From NCBI RefSeq assembly GCF_033546935.1, contig NZ_CP137854.1, positions 4,216,001 to 4,280,000 on the forward strand: 64,000 nt of DNA. The letters are read 5' to 3'. The notes beneath the pieces were generated by a model that saw only the letters and a list, made by a program, of their open reading frames with translations, was not told the DNA's origin and made no database searches. Shown piece after piece: positions 17,113 to 25,337 of the stretch; the stretch's first letter is position 1, and every line of letters starts with the position of its first letter. The position numbers were made by a program, and so were the translations under genes. Source of the DNA: Xylophilus sp. GOD-11R (GTDB lineage Bacteria > Pseudomonadota > Gammaproteobacteria > Burkholderiales > Burkholderiaceae_C).

Positions 17113-17880
17113 CGACGAATGCGCCGAGCGGTCCCAGAACACCAGCTTGCGGTGCAGCAGCTTGACCAGCTGGCTGCCCGTGATGCCGAGCACCGCCAAG
17201 CTGATGAGCGCGGCGAACATGGTGCTGGTGTCCAGCGTGGTGGTGGCCGCGTTGATCAGGTAGCCGAGTCCCTTGGAGGACGACACGAACTCCGCCACCA
17301 CCGCGCCGATCAGCCCCAGCACCACCGAGATCTGCAGGCCGGCGAATACGTGGCCGGCAGCCGACGGAATCTTGATGCGGGTCAGCACATGCCAGCGACT
17401 GGCCGAGAAGACACGCATCAGATCGAGCAGTTGCGGATCCGTTGCCTTCAGGCCGACCGCCGTGTTGATGAACATCGGAAAGAAGCAGACCAGGCCGACC
17501 ATCACCGCCTTGGAGGCCAGGCCGAAGCCGAACCACACCAGGATGAGCGGCGCCAGTGCCACCTTGGGCATGGACTGCAGGCCGAGCACGAAGGGATAGA
17601 GCAACCGCTCCAGCGCCCGGAATTCGGCGAACAGCACGCCGACGACGAAAGCCAGCGAGCAGCCGCAGACATAGCCGATGGCCATGGTGGAAAGCGTGTA
17701 GCCGAAGTCGCCCCAGTAGGCGCCTTCGATATAGGCCTTGTAGAGCGCGCGGCCGACGCTGTCGGGCGGCGGCAGCACGTAGTTGGGCACGCCCCAGGAA
17801 CTGACCGCGAAGTGCCAGAGCACCAGCAGCACGGCCAGCAGGACGAGCGGATAGATCGTGGATTTCAGGCGTTCGTTCAT
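17101..17880 (-). CDS. ABC transporter permease, SsuC/TauC type
   Basis: A 259-residue inner-membrane permease with six predicted helices and the EAA-type cytoplasmic loop SASRWHVLTRIKIPSAAGHV (about residues 155-175) that docks the ATPase. The sequence LPPPDSVGRAL and GLQSMPKVALAPLILVWFG are hallmarks of nitrate/sulfonate/taurine/thiamine-precursor importers. It is the third gene of the binding protein-ATPase-permease set, 8 nt after the ATPase stop. The substrate follows the binding protein and is not known. Confidence 0.9.
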   Translation of the reverse strand: MNERLKSTIYPLVLLAVLLVLWHFAVSSWGVPNYVLPPPDSVGRALYKAYIEGAYWGDFGYTLSTMAIGYVCGCSLAFVVGVLFAEFRALERLLYPFVLGLQSMPKVALAPLILVWFGFGLASKAVMVGLVCFFPMFINTAVGLKATDPQLLDLMRVFSASRWHVLTRIKIPSAAGHVFAGLQISVVLGLIGAVVAEFVSSSKGLGYLINAATTTLDTSTMFAALISLAVLGITGSQLVKLLHRKLVFWDRSAHSSLSE

Positions 17881-17888
17881 CGCTCGGA

Positions 17889-18656
17889 TCAGTGGTGGGC
17901 GAACAACGCGCGCAGTTCGGCGCAGAGTTCGCCGAATCGCGGGGTGGCCATGGTTTCCAGGGTGCGGGGCATGGGCAGGTCGATCTCGATGTCGCGCAGC
18001 ACCTTGGCCGGCCGCGCCGACAGCACGATGACGCGCGTCGACAGGAACACCGCCTCGGGAATCGAGTGGGTGATGAACATCACCGACTTGCGCGTCTCCA
18101 TCCAGATGCGCTGCAGCTCGGCCATCATGTGTTCGCGGGTCATGGCGTCGAGCGCGGCGAAGGGCTCATCCATCAGCAGCAGGCCGGGGTTGTGCACCAG
18201 CCCGCGTGCGATGCCCACGCGCTGCTGCATGCCGCCGGAGAGCTCGTGCGGATAGTGCTTCTCGAACTTCGACAGGCCCATGGTCTCCAGCAGGCCACGG
18301 GCCGCGCGGGTGCCGGCTTCCACGTCCATGCCGAGCGTGCGGATCGGCAGCAGCACGTTCTCGATCACCGTCTGCCAGGGCAGCAGCGTGGCCTGCTGGA
18401 ACACCATGCCCACGTCGCGGCGCGGGCCGGTGATGCGCTTGCCGGAGAACTCGGCGACGCCGGCCGACGGCGTCATCAGTCCGGAGGCCACCTTGAGCAG
18501 CGTCGACTTGCCGCAGCCCGAGGGCCCGAGGACGGAGAGAAACTCCCCTTCCATGAGCGAGGTGCTGAATCCGTTGATGGCCGTGGTCGACCCGCGCTGT
18601 GACCGGTAGGTCACCTCGATGTTGTCGGCCTTGAAAACTGGCACCTCGATGCTCAT
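17889..18656 (-). CDS. ABC transporter ATP-binding protein, SsuB/TauB type
   Basis: A 255-residue ATPase. Walker A GPSGCGKSTLLK (about residue 43), the Q-loop at MVFQQATLLPW, signature LSGGMQQRVGIAR, Walker B LLLMDEPFAALD and the H-loop FITHSIPEAVFLS are all intact, in the order and spacing of nitrate/sulfonate-type importers. The ATG at 18656 gives MSIEVPVFKADNIEV. It lies between the binding protein and permease genes with short gaps, so one transcript is expected. Confidence 0.92.
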   Translation of the reverse strand: MSIEVPVFKADNIEVTYRSQRGSTTAINGFSTSLMEGEFLSVLGPSGCGKSTLLKVASGLMTPSAGVAEFSGKRITGPRRDVGMVFQQATLLPWQTVIENVLLPIRTLGMDVEAGTRAARGLLETMGLSKFEKHYPHELSGGMQQRVGIARGLVHNPGLLLMDEPFAALDAMTREHMMAELQRIWMETRKSVMFITHSIPEAVFLSTRVIVLSARPAKVLRDIEIDLPMPRTLETMATPRFGELCAELRALFAHH

Positions 18657-18685
18657 GGAAATATCCGCTCTCTCTAACGTTTCGA

Positions 18686-19765
18686 TCAGTCCTTGAACGC
18701 CTTGGCCGCCGCGATGATCTTGGCGGTGTCGAAGGTGGACATCTGCGCGACGAAGGCGTTGGTGTAGCAGTTCTGCACGTTCACGTCGGCCGTGGCGAGC
18801 TGGCCGCCGGCGTTGAGCGCCTTGGCGAAGTCGGTCCAGGTCTTGGGCGGAAAGTAGCCCCACTGCCGCGCCTGGCCGGCGGGGAAGTCGAGCATCTTGT
18901 CGAAGCGCGCGGAGAACACCTTCACGCCGTCTGCCAACACCTTGGCTTCGTCGCCGGCGGGCTTGGCGTTGGGGTATTCCTTCCAGAACAGCTTGACGCA
19001 GGCCTCGCGGTTGATTTCGCAGAACACCGTGGCCTTGGCCACCGCGCGGCCGAAGCCCACCAGCACCTGCGGCTTGTCGCGAATCATGTCTTCGTGCGCC
19101 ACGAAGCCGTTGGAGAACAGCGCGGCGTACTGCGGCGCCTGCGGCAGCCGGCGGATCTGCGTGCCCTGGGCTTCGAGCGTGGCGTGCTGCGCGTCGAACA
19201 GGTTCAGCGCGTCGATGCGCTTGCTGGTCAGCGCCAGGAAGGCTGCGCTGCCGATGCCCACGGGCACCATGGTGGCGTTGACCTTCAGGTCCTTGAACTG
19301 GGCCTTGGTGATCGGCACGTTGCCGAAGGTCATGGCGCCCACGCCCACGGTCTTGCCGTCGAGCTCCTTGATCGACTTGATCGGCGAGTCGGCCAGCACC
19401 GCGAACTCCCAGCCCGACGACCGGGTGGCGTTGTAGAAGAACTTGATCGGCAGCTTTTCCTGGCCCGGCGCCTGCGACAGGATCAGCGTGTCGGGGTTGG
19501 GGTAGCCGATGTCGACGCGCTTGGCGAGCATCTGCGGAATGAGGGTGCCGGTGCCCTTGAAGCCCAGCAGTTCCACGTCCAGACCTTCCTCGGCAAAGTA
19601 GCCGAGCTGCTTGGCCGCGACCATCGGGGCCTGCGACAGCGTCATTTCGGTGACGTTGCCGTAGACCACCTTGGTGGCGGCCGTGGCCGAGAACGAAGCC
19701 GCCAGCAGCACGCAGGACGCCAGCAGCGATTTCACGAGAAGTTTCGAAGAAGAGGCACGAGACAT
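18686..19765 (-). CDS. ABC transporter substrate-binding protein, NMT1/TauA-like
   Basis: A 359-residue periplasmic protein. The signal peptide is clear (LVKSLLASCVLLAASFSATA). The mature part begins TKVVYGNVTEMTLSQAPMVA and continues KQLGYFAEEGLDVELLGFKG, the standard start of the NMT1/SsuA fold, in which the first lobe contacts a small organic ligand. The ATG at 19765 has a good ribosome-binding site (GGGAG, 6-7 nt upstream). Together with the downstream ATPase and permease it forms a complete importer. Binding-site residues cannot be mapped to a ligand by eye. Confidence 0.9.
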   Translation of the reverse strand: MSRASSSKLLVKSLLASCVLLAASFSATAATKVVYGNVTEMTLSQAPMVAAKQLGYFAEEGLDVELLGFKGTGTLIPQMLAKRVDIGYPNPDTLILSQAPGQEKLPIKFFYNATRSSGWEFAVLADSPIKSIKELDGKTVGVGAMTFGNVPITKAQFKDLKVNATMVPVGIGSAAFLALTSKRIDALNLFDAQHATLEAQGTQIRRLPQAPQYAALFSNGFVAHEDMIRDKPQVLVGFGRAVAKATVFCEINREACVKLFWKEYPNAKPAGDEAKVLADGVKVFSARFDKMLDFPAGQARQWGYFPPKTWTDFAKALNAGGQLATADVNVQNCYTNAFVAQMSTFDTAKIIAAAKAFKD

Positions 19766-19781
19766 TTTTTCTACTCCCTGA

Positions 19782-20219
19782 TCAGCCCGTGACGGGCACA
19801 TAGGTTCCGCGACCGACCGCCACCAGTTTGCGGTCTGCCGAGAACACGTCGATATCCACGACCGCCGCCGTGCGGCCGGTCTTGCGCACCACGGCGGTGG
19901 CGTCGAGCCAGTCGCCGAGGCCGGGGCGCAGGTAGTCGATGCGCAGGTTCATGGTGGGCACGCCGCCGCCGACCATCATGCCGATGGCGAAGTCGCCCAC
20001 CACGTCGATCAGCGCCGCGATGGCGCCGCCATGAAACTGCCGCGAACCCGGCGCGCCGCGCTCGATCTCCGGGCGGATCGGCATGCGCACGCTGAGCTCT
20101 TCCTTGTCGTAGTCCATCGCCAGCACTTCGAGGCGCATCGCGCGGATGAAGGTGGAGCGTTCGAAGATGGCCTCAAGGCCGGCGCGGTCGAGCCGCTTGA
20201 CGGTCGCGGCCTCGCTCAT
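19782..20219 (-). CDS. PaaI-like hotdog-fold thioesterase
   Basis: A 145-residue hotdog-fold protein. The motif RQFHGGAIAALIDVVGDFAIG (about residues 60-80), followed by TMNLRIDYLRPG, matches the PaaI/YbgC-like acyl-CoA thioesterase group, where the HGG region forms the active site and the protein works as a dimer or tetramer. The ATG overlaps the stop of the upstream reductase gene (ATGA), showing translational coupling. It probably hydrolyses a CoA thioester made in the same pathway as the acyl-CoA ligase. Confidence 0.85.
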   Translation of the reverse strand: MSEAATVKRLDRAGLEAIFERSTFIRAMRLEVLAMDYDKEELSVRMPIRPEIERGAPGSRQFHGGAIAALIDVVGDFAIGMMVGGGVPTMNLRIDYLRPGLGDWLDATAVVRKTGRTAAVVDIDVFSADRKLVAVGRGTYVPVTG

Positions 20220-21229
20220 GGCTTCACCACGATCTTGCCGAAGACCTGGCGGTCTTCGAGGTAGCGGAACGCTTCGTTGATCTCTTCGAGGCCGTAGGTC
20301 TTGTCGATCACCGGCTTGAGCTTGCCCTCGCGCACCAGGCCGAGCAGGGTGATGAGTTCGTCGCGGCTCCAGCCGTTGGAGCCGAGCACCTGCAGCTCGT
20401 AGCTCCAGATGAATCGCAGGTCTTCCTTGGGGTCGTAGCCGGCGGTGGCGCCGCAGGTCAGCACGCGGCCGCCCCGGTGCAGGGTGCGCAGCGACTTCAC
20501 CCAGGTGTCGCCACCGGTGAAGTTGACGACGACGTCGACACCCTTCTCCGCCAGCCGGCGGTGCGGCTTGCCGAAGTTGGTGAAGACCCATTTCATGAAG
20601 TCGTCCTGCTTGTAATCGAGCAGGTGGTCGGCGCCGAGTTCCTTCAGGCGTGCGAGCTTCTCGGGCGAGGACGCGGCGGCGATGACCTCGCAGCCGGCGA
20701 GCTTGGCCAGCTGCACGCAGCAGGTGCCGACGCCGCCGGACGCGCCGAGGATCAGCACGCGTTCGCCGGCCTTGATCTTGCCGATCGTGGTCATCATGCG
20801 GTAGGCGGTGCCGTAGGCCACCGGCAGGCTGGCGGCGACTTCGTAGGACACGTCGTCGGGCAGCTTCACCAGGTGATGGTCGGGCACGGCGCAGAACTCG
20901 GCCAGGCCGCCGTGGCGCGCCTCGCCGATCACGCCGCCGAAGTTCTTGCGGTCCGACGGGTCGATCAGCACGCGGTCGCCGACCTTCCAGCCGCCTTCGA
21001 CGTCGGGGCCGACCTCCACGATCTCGCCGGCGAAGTCGAGCGCCATGATCATCGGCATTGGCACGGTGATGCCGGGCATGCCGTTGCGGGTGAAGACGTC
21101 GTGGTAATTCAGCGATGCGGCACCGACCTTGACGATCACCTCGCCGGACGCGGCGACCGGGTCGGCGAAATTCGCCTCGAACTGGATGCTTCCCGGACCG
21201 CCGTGTTCGTAAATGACTGCTGCTCTCAT
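20216..21229 (-). CDS. Medium-chain reductase, quinone oxidoreductase/zinc-type ADH family
   Basis: A 337-residue NAD(P)H-dependent oxidoreductase. The GroES-like N-terminus contains ASLNYHDVFTRNGMPG, and the Rossmann fold has the nucleotide motif LILGASGGVGTCCVQLAKLA (about residues 150-170). The structural four-Cys zinc loop is missing and the catalytic zinc ligands are not obvious, so it may act as an enoyl or quinone reductase rather than a zinc alcohol dehydrogenase. It lies in a run of minus-strand genes from metC-like to the ABC permease. Confidence 0.88.
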   Translation of the reverse strand: MRAAVIYEHGGPGSIQFEANFADPVAASGEVIVKVGAASLNYHDVFTRNGMPGITVPMPMIMALDFAGEIVEVGPDVEGGWKVGDRVLIDPSDRKNFGGVIGEARHGGLAEFCAVPDHHLVKLPDDVSYEVAASLPVAYGTAYRMMTTIGKIKAGERVLILGASGGVGTCCVQLAKLAGCEVIAAASSPEKLARLKELGADHLLDYKQDDFMKWVFTNFGKPHRRLAEKGVDVVVNFTGGDTWVKSLRTLHRGGRVLTCGATAGYDPKEDLRFIWSYELQVLGSNGWSRDELITLLGLVREGKLKPVIDKTYGLEEINEAFRYLEDRQVFGKIVVKP

Positions 21230-21251
21230 GTTTTCTCTTGCCTAGGATGAA

Positions 21252-22145
21252 TCAGATCGATTGCGTGAATTGAAGAATGCCGTGGGCCGCATGCTCGGGG
21301 CCGACCCACAGTGCGGGCGCCGCGCCGTCGAGCGTGGTGGCGCGCACGTAGCGCACGCCGCGCGCCTGGAACAGGGTTTCCAGCGCGTCGAGCGAAGTGA
21401 CCTCGATGCCGGCGCCGGCCACGCGGTGCAGCGGCGCTGCGGCCAGCTCGGCCGGGAGCGCGGCGCGCAGGGCCGCTTCGGTCATGACGCGCAGCGAACC
21501 CGCGGCCAGGTCGAAGCGCAACGCGTCGCCCTGCCGGGTAGGCGCGCCGGCGAACCGGGTAAAACGCTGTTCGGTGGCGGCGAGGTCGTCGGTCACGAAG
21601 ATGATTTCGGCCAGCGCCTGCGCACCGTTGTCGTGGTCGAGCAGATGCGGCTGCCACAGCACCTCGGGCGTGACGTGTTCGATGACGATGAAGCGCGCCT
21701 CGGGCGTCTGCGTCTGGTCGAGGTAGGTGTTGCGGAAGATCGCGCGGCGGACGCCGTCGTTGGCCGGGCCGAAGATGGCGTCGCGCTCCAGCGCCATCGG
21801 CGCCTCGCTGCGCACGCCGGCGGCCTGCAGCGCGGCGTAGCCGGCGTCGGCGGAATCGCAGCGCAGCGCCACGATGTGCATGCCCTGGTAGCGGTCGAGC
21901 ATCTTCTTCACGTTGCTCGGCAGGGCCGGGTCGACCAGGCCGAGCACCTCGAAATAACCGCGCCGGAACATGGCGCAGTGGTTGCCCGATCCCCAGGGCT
22001 CGACCGCGCCGCCGGCGGTCATGGTGCCCGCGTGCATGCTGCGCGGCGCCAGGGTGAAGCCCATGCGCTCGAAGGCGACACGGGCGGCTTCGAGGTCGAA
22101 AACGGCAAGACCGACGTGGTCCAGGGTCAGGCCCGGTATTGGCAT
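21252..22145 (-). CDS. VOC family (glyoxalase/dioxygenase fold) protein
   Basis: A 297-residue protein with two vicinal-oxygen-chelate modules. The first opens LTLDHVGLAVFDLEAARVAF with the metal-ligand His in the DHVGL strand; the second contains LAEIIFVTDDLAATEQRFTR. The layout fits the glyoxalase_3-type proteins. Such proteins are metal-dependent dioxygenases, isomerases or resistance proteins, and the activity here is not known. It lies 22 nt before the reductase gene in the same direction, so a shared transcript is likely. Confidence 0.8.
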   Translation of the reverse strand: MPIPGLTLDHVGLAVFDLEAARVAFERMGFTLAPRSMHAGTMTAGGAVEPWGSGNHCAMFRRGYFEVLGLVDPALPSNVKKMLDRYQGMHIVALRCDSADAGYAALQAAGVRSEAPMALERDAIFGPANDGVRRAIFRNTYLDQTQTPEARFIVIEHVTPEVLWQPHLLDHDNGAQALAEIIFVTDDLAATEQRFTRFAGAPTRQGDALRFDLAAGSLRVMTEAALRAALPAELAAAPLHRVAGAGIEVTSLDALETLFQARGVRYVRATTLDGAAPALWVGPEHAAHGILQFTQSI

Positions 22146-22182
22146 GGCGAAAGGCTCTTTCGTTGGCGTGGTGGGTAGGCGA

Positions 22183-23421
22183 TCACGAAACCGGCAATGC
22201 GGCCTGCGCCTGTTCGTGGGAAGGCACGCCGGCCGCGCGTGCGGCGGCGAGTGCCTGGTGCATGTCGGCGATGAGGTCGTCGGCGCTTTCCAGCCCGGCG
22301 TGGATGCGGATGAGATGGCCTTGGTTCATGCACCGGGTGGCGGTGCGGACGGGCATCGGATCGGCCAGCAGCGCCAGGCTCTCGAAGCCACCCCAGGAAA
22401 GACCGATACCGAAAAGCTTGAAACTACGGAACAAAACAGAAAGCTGAGCCTTGGACATCGGCCGGAGGACGAAGGCGAACAGTCCGCTCGCCCCAGTGAA
22501 ATCGCGCTGCCAGAGGGAGTGCCCCGGATCGCCCGGCAGGCCGGGATGCAGCACGTCGAGCACGTCCTCGTGTTGCAGCAAGCTTTGCGCCAAGGCGATG
22601 CCGGTGGCCCAGTGGCGCTGCATGCGCACGCCGAGCGTGCGCAGTCCGCGCAAGGCCAGGAAGATGTCGTCCGGACCCGCCGTTTCGCCGAAGGCGTGGG
22701 CGCTGGCTTGCAGCGCGGGCCAGGCGCGCTCGTTGGCGGTGGCCACGCCGAGCAGCGCGTCGGAGTGGCCGATGATGTATTTGGTGGCCGCATGGATCGA
22801 GATGTCCACGCCGTGGTCGATGGCCTTGAAGTACAGCGGCGTTGCCCAGGTGTTGTCCATGACCACCAGCGCACCGGTACGGTGCGCATAGGCGGCGATG
22901 GCGGGCACATCCTGCATCTCGAAGGTCATGGAGCCCGGCGCCTCGACAAAAACGACGCGGGTGTTGTCCTTGAGTCGGTGTTCGAAGTCGCTCAGGTCGG
23001 TGGGCGAGAAATATTCCACCTCGATCTGCATGCGCGCCAGCACCTGGTCGGCGAAGTGCCGCGTGGGGCCGTAGACGCTGTCGCTGATCAGCAGGTGGTC
23101 GCCCGCTTTCAGCAGGCCGACCAGGGTGTGGGTGCAGGCCGAGAGGCCCGAGGGGAACAGGATGGAGCGGAAACCGCCTTCGAGCTCGCAGATGGAATCT
23201 TCCAGCGCACGCGACAGGGGCGACCCGAATCGTCCGTAACTCGCCATGGGATTGGAAACACTTTTGCGCGAGTCCCACTCTTCGAGCGAGTTGGCCAATA
23301 TCGTGGATCCCCGGTAGACGGGAACGTTGACCAGGCCGGCGTGGTCGGCGGGAGAGCGGCCGAGGTGGGCCAGGCGCGTGTGGGTATCGACAGAAAGGCG
23401 TGCGGACGGGGGACAGTTCAT
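22183..23421 (-). CDS. metC: Cystathionine beta-lyase-like PLP enzyme
   Basis: A 412-residue enzyme of the Cys/Met metabolism PLP family (fold type I). Visible are the cofactor loop SGLSACTHTLVGLLKAGDHL, the PLP-contacting VVMDNTWATPLYFKAIDHG and the Schiff-base lysine in SIHAATKYIIGHSDALLGV, followed by the SLGGFESL-like SWGGFESLALLADP. MetC-type enzymes split cystathionine to homocysteine, pyruvate and ammonia, and many also release H2S from cysteine; that side activity fits the sulfide-oxidation genes next door. The ATG at 23421 is preferred over an upstream TTG. It is divergent from an Lrp-type regulator. Confidence 0.85.
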   Translation of the reverse strand: MNCPPSARLSVDTHTRLAHLGRSPADHAGLVNVPVYRGSTILANSLEEWDSRKSVSNPMASYGRFGSPLSRALEDSICELEGGFRSILFPSGLSACTHTLVGLLKAGDHLLISDSVYGPTRHFADQVLARMQIEVEYFSPTDLSDFEHRLKDNTRVVFVEAPGSMTFEMQDVPAIAAYAHRTGALVVMDNTWATPLYFKAIDHGVDISIHAATKYIIGHSDALLGVATANERAWPALQASAHAFGETAGPDDIFLALRGLRTLGVRMQRHWATGIALAQSLLQHEDVLDVLHPGLPGDPGHSLWQRDFTGASGLFAFVLRPMSKAQLSVLFRSFKLFGIGLSWGGFESLALLADPMPVRTATRCMNQGHLIRIHAGLESADDLIADMHQALAAARAAGVPSHEQAQAALPVS

Positions 23422-23479
23422 GGAGGCGTTCCGAGTGGGCGAGCGCAAATGAGTGTATTGCTCACCCCCTGGAATCGGC

Positions 23480-23507
23480 TTGCTATCTATGGCTCGACTT
23501 TTATACT
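23480..23507 (+). promoter_or_regulatory. Candidate sigma-70 promoter of the lrp-like gene
   Basis: A TTGCTA -35 box (23480-23485) and TATACT -10 box (23502-23507) are 16 nt apart in an AT-rich gap, about 50 nt before the TTG start at 23558. TTGGAATG directly follows the -10 and could be an autoregulatory site. Confidence 0.5.
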
Positions 23508-23557
23508 AATTGGAATGTTATGCCCTTTGGTTCTATGTTTAGAAGGATGTTTCACTC

Positions 23558-24040
23558 TTGAAGCCCGATGAATCGAAGCTGGACCGTGTTGACCGCGGCA
23601 TCCTGGAGGCGCTGCAGGAGAACGCGGAGCTGTCCATCGCCGACGTCGCGGAAAAGGTTGGCCTGAGCCCGACGCCGTGCTGGCGGCGCATTCAGAAGCT
23701 GGAGGAGCGCGGCGTCATCCGCAAGCGGGTCGCGTTGCTGGAGCCCAAACAAGTGAACCTGGGGCTCACGGTTTTCATTTCGGTGCGCACCAACCACCAC
23801 AAGATCGAGTGGTTCGAATCGTTCTACCAGCTGGTGAACGCGATGCCCGAGGTGGTGGAGTTCTACCGGGTCACCGGCAACACCGACTACCTGATCAAGG
23901 TGATGGTCAGCAGCATCGAGGGCTACGACAAGGTCTACAAGACGCTGATCAAGGGTGCAGAGCTGGCGGACGTGAGTTCGATGTTTGCCATGGAACAGAT
24001 CAAATACACCACCGCTTTGCCCCTGGACCAGGCGCTCTGA
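23558..24040 (+). CDS. Lrp/AsnC family regulator
   Basis: A 160-residue regulator. The N-terminal helix-turn-helix (LDRVDRGILEALQENAELSI, then LSPTPCWRRIQKLEERGVI) is joined to the RAM ligand-sensing domain (VFISVRTNHHKIEWFESF, VTGNTDYLIKVMV). The SPTPCWRRIQ recognition helix is typical of DecR/BkdR-like members, some of which sense cysteine and control detoxification. The TTG start follows an AAGGA ribosome-binding site. It is divergent from the metC-like gene and probably regulates it, and perhaps the longer operon downstream of it. Confidence 0.92.
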   Translation: MKPDESKLDRVDRGILEALQENAELSIADVAEKVGLSPTPCWRRIQKLEERGVIRKRVALLEPKQVNLGLTVFISVRTNHHKIEWFESFYQLVNAMPEVVEFYRVTGNTDYLIKVMVSSIEGYDKVYKTLIKGAELADVSSMFAMEQIKYTTALPLDQAL

Positions 24041-24046
24041 GGCGGC

Positions 24047-25318
24047 TCAGCCCGGCAGCGAAGCGGGCGCGGCCAGCCATTCGCGGCCCTTGAGCATGCC
24101 CTGCCAGTACAGGCGCGGCAGCACGGATTTCTTGAGATGCCAGGCGAGCGCCGTGGGCCGGGTGCCGTCGAGCAGCCACTGCGGAAAACTCGGCGCGAGC
24201 GTGCCACCGTAGGTGAACTCGGCCAGCACGATCCTGCCGCGCGCCACCGTCAGTGGGCAGGAACCATAGCCGTCATAGGCCGCCACCGGCTCGCGGCCGG
24301 CACGCACCGCCAGCACGTTGCGCGCCACCACCGGCGCCTGCTTGCGGGCCGCTGCCGCCGTCTTGGCGTTGCTGGTGTTGACCACGTCGCCGAGACCGAA
24401 CACATCGGCGTAGCGTTTGTGCCGCAGGGTGGCCGGGTCCACCTCGAGCCAGCCGGCACCATCGGCCAGCATGCTGTCGCGGATGAAGTCGGGGGCGCGC
24501 TGCGGCGGCACCACGTGCAGCAGATCGAAGGCGCGTTCGATGCGGGTGCGGCTGCCGTCCGGGCCGGTCTTGACGAAGGTGGCGACTTTCCGCTCACCGT
24601 CCACCGCGACCAGGTTCTCGCCGAAGTTCAGGCCGATGCCGTAGGCGGCCACGTATTCCATCAGCGCCGGCACATAAGCAGCCACGCCGAAGAGCACGGC
24701 GCCGGCGTTGCTGAACTGGATGTCGACATCGCCGAGCCGACCTTCGGCGCGCCAGTGGTCGGCCGACAGGTACATGGCCTTCTGCGGCGCGCCGGCGCAT
24801 TTGATCGGCATCGGCGGCTGGGTAAACAGCGCCTTGCCGCCACGCAAGCCCTGCACCAGCTGCCAGGTGTAGGGCGCCAGGTCGACGCGGTAGTTGGAGG
24901 TGACGCCGTTGCGGCCCAGGGTTTGGGGCAGACCCTCGATGGCCGCCCAGTCGAGCAGCAGGCCCGGGCAGACGATGAGCTGGCCGTAGCCCAGGGTCGC
25001 GCCGCTGGCCAGCCTCACCTGGCGGGCTTCGGGGTCGAAGGTGCTCACCGCGTCGCGCAGCCAGCGCACGTTCGGCGGAATGACCGAGGCCATCGGCCGC
25101 ACGGTCCGGGCCGATTCGAAGATGCCCGCACCCACCATGGTCCAGCCCGGCTGGTAACAGTGTTCGGTGGCCGGGTCTACGATGGTGATGCCGACCCGCC
25201 GGTCGCGCCGCCGCAGGCTGGCCGCCACGGCGATGCCGGCCGCGCCGCCGCCGACGATGAGGATGTCGCTGGACCGCTGCGTGGCGGTCGATGAGGTCTG
25301 TTGCTGGTGCTGGTTCAT
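24047..25318 (-). CDS. sqr: Sulfide:quinone oxidoreductase, type II-like
   Basis: A 423-residue membrane-associated flavoprotein that oxidises sulfide to persulfide and passes electrons to quinone. The FAD motif ILIVGGGAAGIAVAASLRRR lies at the N-terminus. The cysteine motif PPMPIKCAGAPQKAMYLSAD (about residue 190) is diagnostic of type II SQR, the human SQOR/HMT2 group. The C-terminal NAD/FAD motif YADVFGLGDVVNTSNAKTAA and an amphipathic tail (LKKSVLPRLYWQGMLKG) complete the protein. An alternative ATG at 25348 overlaps the dioxygenase gene by 11 nt. The upstream dioxygenase is its functional partner. Confidence 0.88.
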   Translation of the reverse strand: MNQHQQQTSSTATQRSSDILIVGGGAAGIAVAASLRRRDRRVGITIVDPATEHCYQPGWTMVGAGIFESARTVRPMASVIPPNVRWLRDAVSTFDPEARQVRLASGATLGYGQLIVCPGLLLDWAAIEGLPQTLGRNGVTSNYRVDLAPYTWQLVQGLRGGKALFTQPPMPIKCAGAPQKAMYLSADHWRAEGRLGDVDIQFSNAGAVLFGVAAYVPALMEYVAAYGIGLNFGENLVAVDGERKVATFVKTGPDGSRTRIERAFDLLHVVPPQRAPDFIRDSMLADGAGWLEVDPATLRHKRYADVFGLGDVVNTSNAKTAAAARKQAPVVARNVLAVRAGREPVAAYDGYGSCPLTVARGRIVLAEFTYGGTLAPSFPQWLLDGTRPTALAWHLKKSVLPRLYWQGMLKGREWLAAPASLPG

Positions 25319-25337
25319 GTCGGACAGGCCCGGCCGC

